Shown one piece after another: positions 1 to 10,700 of a stretch of 64,000 nt of DNA (within the stretch, counting starts at the first letter, position 1; each line of letters starts with the position of its first letter). A program made the position numbers and the translations under genes. This DNA comes from Lepidodermella squamata (taxonomy: Eukaryota > Gastrotricha), in NCBI GenBank assembly GCA_047495785.1, contig JBLDXI010000045.1, positions 372,001 through 436,000 on the forward strand. The letters run 5' to 3'. The notes beneath the pieces were generated by a model. It was not told the DNA's origin, made no database searches, and saw only the letters and a list, made by a program, of their open reading frames with translations.

Positions 1-1215
1 AGACCGTCGTAACAGCAAATACCCAAAACAGCAAACGCAACATAGCAACAAACTTTTCTACTTGCGACATAACAGCAGAAACACAATGCACCTTTTACAT
101 AGGGGGTTGTGATCGAAAGGTGCATCAAATTGTTTCGAAATGTTCGAGCTTTGTTTCAGTTTGTTTCACTTTGTCTGGGAATACATCTGAATTATTACGG
201 AATAGTTGAAAATTTCCCCAAAAATGAGGTGATCGAACGGATTTTTTCACAATTTTACGCGAATTTCACGTTTACTCTCAGAAGTAATTCGAAGTATCCT
301 ATAGTATCTGTTTACTCACTGAAATAAGTGATTTTTCTGCTCAAATAATTGGAATATCGTAACAAATGTGAAACAATTTGACCCCCAGTCCCGACTGGGG
401 GTCAAATTACCCCCAGAAATAGTAAAATCATGGTGCTTTTGATGGATGATTCACGCGAACAACAGAAATCTAATTAATTTCTCTTGATACTCCCGCTTGG
501 TTCTAAACCCCTGACACGGATCACTAAAATGGCATTCCCTACTACAATAGAACCAGGCTGCTTCCATCCGACTTCCGATGCTGTCTCATTTTTGGAAAAT
601 CGTTACATGAGTAGTAGATAAGTTGAGAGTTGATTACCATAAATGCCGAATTATTAGGCACTGTCCTCTATTTTTGACGGACCTTCTCAGAAAAATAAGT
701 TGCTCACCTAGAACTGCTCCCTGAGATCGATCTAAAACAGGCCTTGAATTCTTAGGAGGGTCTAATGTCTAATCCAGAATCCAGCCTATTATTTGGATAC
801 TGCCTTATGATTCGGTATTTATGGTAGCTAATTTGAGGGCTAGCGAACTGATGAATGTCTCCTCTGCTATTAGCCTATTGAATATCAGCCTCCATAGAAA
901 TGGTCAAGTCCTTTTTCGACCGTTAGCCTTTGAAGCGGTGTACACTTAGGTGAAACAAAGGTGAAATTAACAACTACCTTTTGAATCCAAATCATTAATC
1001 AGGCCGAGACGATCATGTAGACTCCTGCTTTAGAATCGATTTTTCTAAATTATTTTTTTAAAGTGAGACTATTTGTTCGAAAAAGGTAAAAAATGACCTA
1101 AATTATGCACTCTTCGATCACAACCCCCATAGTAAGTTTTCGCTGTTTTGTCGCGAAATAAAAAAATTGCTGTTTTGTCGCACTCGCTGTTTTGCGTAGT
1201 TGCTGTTTTGTCGCC
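1..1215. mobile_element. Non-autonomous TIR element (MITE-like), about 1.2 kb
   Basis: A 28-bp segment at 98-125 (core ggggttgtgatcgaa) recurs inverted at 1105-1132 with only a few mismatches. Outside each arm lie several copies of a short motif resembling gacaaaacagca: about five degenerate copies at 1-80, and four at 1139-1214 on the other strand. Terminal inverted repeats plus subterminal motif arrays are typical of DNA transposons. The interior has no recognisable transposase and no long ORF, so this looks like a non-autonomous derivative. The left end may extend beyond the window, and no target-site duplication could be checked. Confidence 0.55.
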
Positions 1216-1706
1216 GTACCAACAAATCACCTGAATATCGCATCGCTGGAAATATAATGGATCATCGATTTTCATTATCGAAAGTGAAGGCATGGACAGG
1301 GGACAGGGTAATCTGATGTTGAAAAGTTGACGTCAAATATAATCGTGTAAAATACCGAAAATTAACGAACAATTTATAAACGAGTTTGTCGGGTTTTCTT
1401 CACTGAAATCGTCGATAAATTATATGGGGAACGCTCCCCATAGCTTCGATTTGGGGAAATTATTGAATTTTATGCCAAAACTCAGTTGCACAACTTTGTA
1501 CCAGCAGCAAAATTCATGTTAAAAAACGCATGTATATTGATCGCTGTATCATTTACTTCCATTAAAAGGCCGCCGATCCAGATTCAATTGAAAAAGGTAT
1601 AAGATAACATTCAAAAACATTCAAAACCGGACGCAGAGAAATTGAATTTTTGCAAGTCATATCAATAATATAGGAAAGCGAGATCAAAGTTGTATCGAGT
1701 GAGTCA
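1216..1706. other. AT-rich non-coding stretch downstream of GPCR A
   Basis: No ORF, RNA gene or repeat is recognised here. It lies immediately 3' of GPCR paralogue A (minus strand), so its right part probably includes that gene's 3' untranslated region. Confidence 0.5.
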
Positions 1707-4700
1707 TCAAAATCGTGCAATTTGATCGATAGCTAATGATTGCCGATGTTGGCACGTGACACTGTCGCATTTCGAGCATTTATAAAATATCGTCTCATCA
1801 ACTGTTTTGATTCTGCAAAGTTGTATCATTCTATCATTGGAACAACCGACATCCGGTTCTTTCGAAATTTCCGATTTCCGGCGATTATTCTGGCCATAAT
1901 TGTCACTATGACCTAGTAAAGGCGATGTGTTATTGTCGCCAGCATTCGTCGTTGTAGTTCGTCGAGGGATAAAATCGGTTGTAACAAAACTATTCTGCCG
2001 ATGCCGGCAGCCCAGCAATACCAACATCGATTTCCGGATATCAGGCATTCTCAAACAATATATCACCTTAAAATTGAAGAAAAACGTAAAATTTCTGTTG
2101 AAATGGTTACTGTGAGTGACTTACAGGATCGATGACCGAGTTGAGGTGAAGAAATGCCAGGGCAATGCATAAATATTTGTTGAAAAACTGATGAGCCGAA
2201 GCCAGGGTGTCTTCACTATTGAGCAAATACCCGACGAGCGGCGACCAGCACAGCAGGCAGGATAACACTAGAAGCCCTGTTGTGAAAAAGCCACGGAACC
2301 GAGTTCGAGGGATCAGCTCGAAACCGCTAGATGCGCTACGATGGACCCTATTCTTCTCTTGGAAAATCAGAGTTTGCTCCGCCAGTCGCATGTGGTGAAG
2401 TTGAGCCTGATAAATAGAGAAAATTGTCTAAAGATGCACAATTTTTGAATTTTTGGAAAAACTCCCGAGAAATTCCGAAAATTACCAAACGAGTTAATTT
2501 TAAATGTCTTGGGTAAATCGTGAATTAGGAAATTTCAAAAATTGTTACAATTTTTGCAAACAGAGTCTTTTCTTTTGGGACACGCTGTACATTTCAAAAC
2601 TTGGCACCAAACGCCAAGTATGCGAAATGCCACTTTTCGATTATTTTTGTTGGATTGTGCTCTTAACGGTGATGACAAGGCCTTTTACAAAAAATTACGA
2701 AGAAATCTTCAGTAGATTTTTAATAGGGTCTAAATTTTAGCACCCCTCTAGATTTGAGATTCCAGCACTTAATTTTCCAATTCTTTGCGATCTCGACTGT
2801 TTCTTGATTGATACTGATGCTCTCTATGACCTTGAATTGTTTCATTCTACAGCAGATATTCATATAATCCTCCAAGTGCTCACTTTGGGCTTCCTTCAAA
2901 TTACATTCTAGCAGTTTTACGGCTGGGCAGTAAGCTTTTTGCTTTATAGCTGGCCTGAGATTGCGATTGAATCGACTCTAGCAGAAGAAAGAAGAAGCTA
3001 TTGTCCGCGCTGCTGGCGTAATGAAGAGCAGGTGATGGTAAGCTGTGATGGTTGTCAAACGTGGTTCTTTCATTGAAGCTTTATTCAATGACGATGAGAG
3101 AGAGAGAGAGCGAAAACTTGCCAGAACGCCACTCTGAACAGTATCGAAGTATTGCATGCGTTTACGTTTATCGACGATTTTGGTGCCAACGGAACGAAGA
3201 AAGCGATCATCTGAGCTTCCTTGAGCTAATGGCTGACGATTTCGTACGAATTGCTTGCCTATTAGACCCGCAGTTCAAGGGGTCTTATCTTGATGTATGT
3301 GGCGAAGCCACCTGTTGAATGTTGAATTTGAAATTGGCGGTCGACCTTGACCGAACCTCATGGATACGTGTAGCGTTAATGTAGTGACAAATGGCGAACT
3401 ATGATTGGCTGGATATCGGTATATAAGATGACTTGTTAATAATGTCGGGGAGATTGAAGTAATAAACTAGAGATCGTTACTAACGTGTTTTATTGTTGCC
3501 AGTAGAGACAGTCCTTTGGTCTTCTCGCCACAATGCAGATCTTACAGACGTGATCAATCAAGGCCGAGTAGGACTTCGAAGACATTATTACTACTATGTT
3601 GCAAGAAGCCACTGTTCAAACGAAAATACAAGCGAAGGCGGCTAAGAATATTGCCCGAACTCAGGCCAAACAGCAACGCGACTACAATCGTCGGCATAAT
3701 ACGGGCCGAGCCTTCGAAGTCCATAAACACGAGGCGCCCCACGTTTCTATGACCCGTTAACACCTGAATTCCCGAAACAGGAAACGTATCTACCACCAAC
3801 TGTAGCTAATTGAAAACAAAAATCGCGAGCCTAACCCAGCCAATTGTCATTTAATCCTCCGAGTGCTTTAAAGAAACATAACGTCTCACTTCGGGCTTCT
3901 CTCAAACATGCACTGCACTAACAGTTTCCAACGAACCAATCGACGAAATAAAAGGTTACATCGACGCACGATATGTCTCTTCGTCTGAAGCGTGTTGGCG
4001 AATACTGTCATACCCGATGGAGGGACAGTATCCTAATGTCGTCCGCTTGGATGTTATTCATCTTCCCAAAGAGCAAAACGTTTATTTCAATCCAATGCAG
4101 CAGTTGCAGCTTAACGATCGGCTTGCCGAGTCAACGCTCACTGCTTGGTTTCGCTACAACGCCAGCCATAACGACTCCCATCACGTCAAATACATGGATT
4201 TCCCTGGCAGCCACACTTACGGCGATAAAAAGTGAGTTTGGTCTAAGCGAAAGCGGGCCCCTGATTTTGGGTTAATACCCTGTGGCCGAATGTACCTCCC
4301 ATCGCCAACGGCTGGAAAACTATATTACCTGCGGCTCCTTCTACTTCAGTTGCCGTGTTGCCGCTGTTACCCTAATTGCTTTTATCAATTGTTATCATAG
4401 ACGCCAGTCAAAGACGATTGATGTCCTGAAAATCTCTTTCCGTTACCGCTACCTGAAAAATGTATAAATCATCTCTAATCTTTAGACTAATTTTTAAATA
4501 TTTCATGATCATATAACCATGATCGAAGCGAAATTTTCCTATGACACGGACACTCTGCTGGTCGAACTGACGGCACCATCGATCGCCGAGTTGCAGCAGG
4601 TCGCAATCGAGGAGTATAACTTTTATTATACCCAACTGAAATTCCCGCTGGTGTTCAAGTACATATTTTGACGGTTCAGATTGGCTTACAGACGTGAAGG

Positions 4701-7700
4701 ATACAACTTTTTTGTTCGCTGTTTCTTATGAAAAAGCATCTGTTTTTTTCAATCATAGAGATCAGATTAAACTATTACCACCTGGCTGAAAGAAATCCCA
4801 GTTAAAGCTGGCATTAGTCCGATCACTATTCGTATTAATAAGCGGGGTAAAGGAATTTCTGAAGTAATTATTGAGTTGAATGAAAGGTCCCGGAGTTCAC
4901 TGACTGCAACGGAAATGGTGGTTGCCAAACTTCCTCATTTTGAGGCTTCTTCGTCATTTTGTAACGAGTGCGACGCTGAAGGCATGAACCACTCGTGTGA
5001 TCGCAACATGCATTTTTTAAGCTTCGAAAACGTTGATTTTTCATTACACAAAAATCAACAACTCGACTCACCGACAATCGAAACGTGCTAAAAAGGCCCC
5101 ACATTTCCAGGGACTAATAACTGAGAGTTGAAGGGAATTGTGTGAATGAGAATCAAGCTTGCTCCGAAAAAGTAATAAAAAAATGTATGATTTTCAGGGC
5201 TCAAGAACTCAAAATGATCGTGAGAAAACGCACTACAAAAAAGCACTAAAGAGAACTGGGTCCATTTCATAACGTGAAAACAGAGTGGGTTACAAAAAAG
5301 TGAAGAAAATAACTCTCTGCAAGAATTGGAGTTTTTCAAATTCCACCTTAATAATTATTAAGACTTTTTGTAGAAAAAATTGCATTGAGTTTCCTCTCTG
5401 GTTAATCTGATCTCTATGTTCTCAATAAAGCCTTCTCTGAAATTTGCGCTTTTTTTCGAACCAACCAATGAAATTTGAGCCTTTTCGCGCCTAAAAAGTG
5501 GTCGCCCGATGGAATGCTTCTAAATGCGTTTTTTGGGCGAGTTGAATATACGGAATTTGGTTCCACTTCCAATCAAATTTGGTTCCGGTAAAAGTAGGTC
5601 TTTAATAATAAGAATTACCTGGGTGCAGGTGAAAATGTAAGATCCCAAAATTGAAACGAGTAGAATAACCATGAGAACACTGACGCTGAATTGAGTAGCA
5701 AACGAGTCGGAAAGATCGAAAATGTGCAGCGTGACGACTCCGATGATAACACTGGTCCATAGAATTGATAGAAAGATTTTCGGCCACTTGGGTTTCACCA
5801 TCAGCCGTTCGTAGAAAAACGGAGCCGCTATTGCGAGTACGTTGTCAAAACTCAGGCAAAACAGGCCGAGGGCGCTCATAATGTAGCCGATTTGCCACAC
5901 ACCCTTCACGCCGGCCTTGGCGAGAAAGTCCACTACTACGGTTTGAGCAAGCTCCCAGCTATTGCTTTCGGTCGATGTTGCATTGTTACCAGGGTTGGAC
6001 GTTGTGCTTAGGAATGACGATGAGGCTAATGAATTCGTAGCGGATGAATACCGTCGAACGCCCAACACATCGGGATCGCCGCATCGCTTTAGCAGTAAGG
6101 CTGTAGTCAGGACGATATCAGAGAACGATAAGCTAGAAAATACAAAAATGATCGTTAAAACTTTTCAAGAGGCAAATAAAATGAATCAACGGAGTATCCT
6201 CATTAAATTTCCTCAGAATTATGCTGGCTTAGAGATGAACTTTTGCTTCAATGCCTCTTTTCATCCTACCAAATTTATCTTCCTAAACGTGAATAAAAAT
6301 CTCAAGTTGTCCTCGAATTTGCTCAAATAAAGCTCAACGGCCGGAATTCGCCGCCCTTTCAATGCAGCTCGAGAGCTTTCCCATTTGCGATCTCAGATTG
6401 CGAACGCGGGTTTTCCTGCATGGCGAAATATGGTCAGAAGATCGTAACTCGCTGGAAGTGGAAACTGTTTTCAGATTTCGATTTCACCGATTCAGATTAT
6501 ACCGAAAATCTAGCGTTTTCTCGAGATCTACGGTCCGGAGCCTAAGAATTTCGATCCAATGCCCTACGTGATCTGTTATCTCCAAGCCCAAGACAAGCAA
6601 CATTATTTGCCTGACGGCAACCGTGAATTAATTCAGAAAAAATCTTTCATGTCGGCCCGTGAGTGTGGGCCATCGAGGCGGCGATTGTCATCTTCGGAGC
6701 CGATGCCCTCCGACCTTCCTTCCCCTTGGAACCCTCAAGGACACCGTTAATTGCTGATAGGAAATCAGCGTAATTTCTCAAGAAACTGGTCCAGATTGCG
6801 GCAGGGATGAAAATAAGTAGAAATCCAGCTCATTTGAGGAAAACTGGGAACCGCGGGTTAGGGAACAGGAATATTGGGAAATTGGACCGATTTCTTATCA
6901 GCAATTACCGGTGTCCTTGAGGGTTCCAAGGGGAAGGAAGGTCGCTGATCACGATGGCATCATTATTTTCCGGAAATTCGACAGTCATCAGGAGCCATAC
7001 TAATTACCGGTAATTACCTGTGGTAATAAAATTTATTGCCCCCTGAAAAAATGCCGGAAATTGTTCGTGCAACACATGTTATTGGTCACAATTTCGCGCT
7101 GATTCCGAATCCGAGGTCAGTTCTGCGATTCCGATCTTCCGCTAATCCCCCCAAGCGCTGTCAGCTTCCCAATTTTTTGGAAATTCGAGCACTTTGAGGG
7201 AAAAGTTAATTTTCGGAATTTTGATGATGCGAGATGAAAAAACTAATAAATAACCCATTATTACTCAGTTGTCACATTTCTCAACGTAATTTTGACAATG
7301 ATTAAGTGAAAATCATGATTTGAAAAATTTTCCAAATTTCCCAAATCTTCCGCTACCGCTGATACCGTGATAGGACAATATTTCTAGCCCTGTGCCCTCG
7401 TCAGCTCGATAATTGAACCGAGAAGCAGCCACAGCCCGCGTCAGCCGATCACCGAGCGGACCCATGGCGACCAGTTGCGTTTGCTCAAGAGTACGTGATT
7501 TAATTGAACTAGTTTTTCATTATTGCTCAACCATTGTTCTATTTTTCTTACGATCAATTTTTTTATCGCCTCAACTGTATCTTTTTCTGTTTTTAGAAGT
7601 TCTCTACGCGGTCTTTTCGGGGGCGACAATGCGGCCTTGAAGTGGGTCCAGGTTCGCGACACTGTCAATCAATGGGGCAACGACGAGGCCTCCCGGCGAG

Positions 7701-10700
7701 CTGGCCGCAAGGGCCGTCGAAGCAATCAGCCATCAACGTGCGACCTTGGCGACCTAAGCTAAGATCTTCTAAGATTTTGCAAGATCGTGCAGGAACTTGG
7801 CCGATCTTGCTTGATCATTAATGATACTTGCTGATCGTCGCAGCTGCAGCGAAGAATCTTGCTAAGACCAATTCTCCTTGTTTCTGCTTTCTTCCTTCTT
7901 TTACTCCTTTGTTGTAACTCTAGCAAGTATAATTAAATAAGGTACAACTGACAGTAAAAGTGACAAAAAACTTGAGTCCTCAGTCATCGATTCCGATCTA
8001 ATTACACCCGGTTCCGCGAGGTTCACGACCGCAACAAGCGGTCTGGTGTCAAGCTGCGTACCTTCAAACACTACGACTGGTTAAAGCGGGTCATGGGCGA
8101 CAAAGGCGCTGTTGATCCGAATTTCATATCTCAGTTCAGTCACATAAATGGCTATTCATGGTCTTCTCATAGAAGCTGAGAATCGTCGGCAAATTTTCAG
8201 AGTGATGACAGCGATGAAGATTCAACTAAGAACAGCGAGAAAAATAGGAAAGAAGACTGCTGTGAAAAAGCCTAGAAAAGTCATTTTGAGTGATGAGGCG
8301 GTTTTTGTTGCAAAACAAGCAGGAATTTACAAGAAAAAAGTTCGAACACTTTCGTACGGAACCTTATCGTTAAGGTGGTCGAGGTGGGGGAAAGTGGGTA
8401 CGACTCGGCTGCCCTGAAGGTCGCCTCGAAACGAAGTTCAGGATGGAACAGGTTCAGCTGCTGAAAGGCGACGCGGCTCCTTTCGAGGTGCCCGACAAAG
8501 ACATCGCTTATTGGATTGCTGCGATTCAAACGAAGAAAATTGTTGTCTTTTCTTATTGTGTAGTAACACCGAACGCTGATGAAGGTGTTTCGCGCTTAAT
8601 TGTCCCTACAAGGTGCGAACTGATCATTGAGACGGGTCATGCCTGAACAGACGGAATTCAGCTGTGATCGAAATCAGGCTTCAGCGTCTTCGACAACAAC
8701 TGTGCAGCCAGTAATCAACAAAGCCGATATGAAATAATATTGGAACCAATTGCGGAAAATTCAGGTGAATGCTTTGGAGGAGCATCAGCTAGGGCACGTC
8801 ATCTTAGCTAGAGGGATTAATGAAAGCAGAGGTGAACTAAGAGAATCGCATGCCGAGCTGCTACAAACCGAGATTCCCGAATTGACCGCGGCCAAAATCC
8901 GATGCTACAGGCTTGGCGTTAGACCTGATCTTCGCAAGAGATTGCCACCTCGTCTTGTCAAAGTCAAAATTCTTGACCACAATGGAAAATATTTCCCAAC
9001 AATGCCTCGCAAACTACAAGCCAGACTACGAAAATCCGACTGTCAACATCATTAGCTTCAAACCATTTCAAACTAAGTTTCGAACGGAACTGAAAAACCT
9101 GGTTTTCGAGAAGATTTCTGAGCTCAAAAAAATCGACGCGAACGTCTATGGTAAGGATGGCTTTCTGCTGAAAACAACGCTGGGCAATAAATGGATCAAT
9201 TAATGCCAGCCTGAGAAATAATATAATTATAAAGTCTTCTATAACCCGAGGTCACCCTTCTCGTTACGATGTTGCTCATCCTGATGGTTCTTATAGATAT
9301 GCTACTTCTGTTGCTTCTCATAATTTTTTTCTGAATAGAATTTTGAATGTTTGGAATAATTGACCTCGTTATAACTTTTTGCCTTTGACAGAACGCTGCC
9401 TCTTAATGTACAAAATGAGTTCTTCAAAAAATTCAATGATTTGAATCAATGAATATGCACCATCTCCTTCAATAAATGGCAGATCTCATGTTTCCACTGC
9501 CAGTTACTGAGTCACCATACAGATCGAGTCTTGCTTATACTGACTACTTTCTTCGCGGTTTGGCTTCGAAAACGAAATCGTCAGTACTTCTGTACAGGAA
9601 AGATGTCATCATTCTCGAAGAAATTGGTCTGGTTTCCTCTGAAACTCTCGAGGTGATCGACCTTGTCATGAGAACCCTGACAGGTTTGTTAATTCCATTA
9701 TAAATTCTGAATGTACCTCTTCAACCTATTCTAGGATTGAATGCGAAAGTGGGCGGTAAATTGATAATCGCCACCGGTGACTACAGCCAGCTCAAGTTTA
9801 TTGACGGCCGGTCGTTTTGGGAGTCAACGCAGCTATACTTGTGCGACGTTGCACTACTGAAGCATTTTGTTCGAGCCGCACAGGATCAACTGCTACAGCA
9901 AGCCCTAAATGTTCTGCGCCACTCAGTATTGGATGAAGCGGATCGGCGCCTGGTCGTTGAGGCAGTCAGCGGCTGCTGCAAGTTCTATAATGACTGGTCG
10001 GACGTGCCTTTTGATGTGCAGCGTCTCGTGCCTACTCGCAGAGCCGAACAAGAAGTCATACACAATTTTCTGGCTGCATCGGAGCGCAGCTGACAGCTGA
10101 TGCTCGGGACGAAGTTCAACGTCAGGGCATATGGGTGGCTACGCTTCGCGGCGATCACAAAAACTACCTTGATCGACTAACGCTGAAGCCGCAAAAACTC
10201 ACGCTTTTTGTTGGGGCAGTCGTCTGCATGGCGTACAATTTCAATGCTTCGTCACCTGCCAGTTCCTTCTCACAAGGTCAACTTGAAATTGTTGAAAAAC
10301 TGCCGGCGGATCTGAATGCAGATGGTGCGAAAATCGTTCTTAAGCTTGTTCCGCCTGGTAGTCGCGACATTGAACAAAGCGCCGGCTGGACAACAATCAC
10401 AGTTGGTCGTCATGACGAAGACAATGTCGTTTTCGGCGAAACGAAGCAGCATCTCAGGCGTGTTCAATTTGGCATTCGCCACTATATCGCGTCGACCATC
10501 CACCGCATTATGGGTTCAACTTGTGAAAACGGTGTAGCTGTCCAGATTTCTCATGCGGAAACAGATTACATCCTTTCCGGAATTTTTCCAATCGCCACTT
10601 ACCCTCGCGGACATCTTGTCGCTGCAACCGCCGCCCATTCCGAGGCAACGCCAACCGCAGCCGCTAGTTCTACCTGTCGAGGTAGACACGTGTCACTGTG

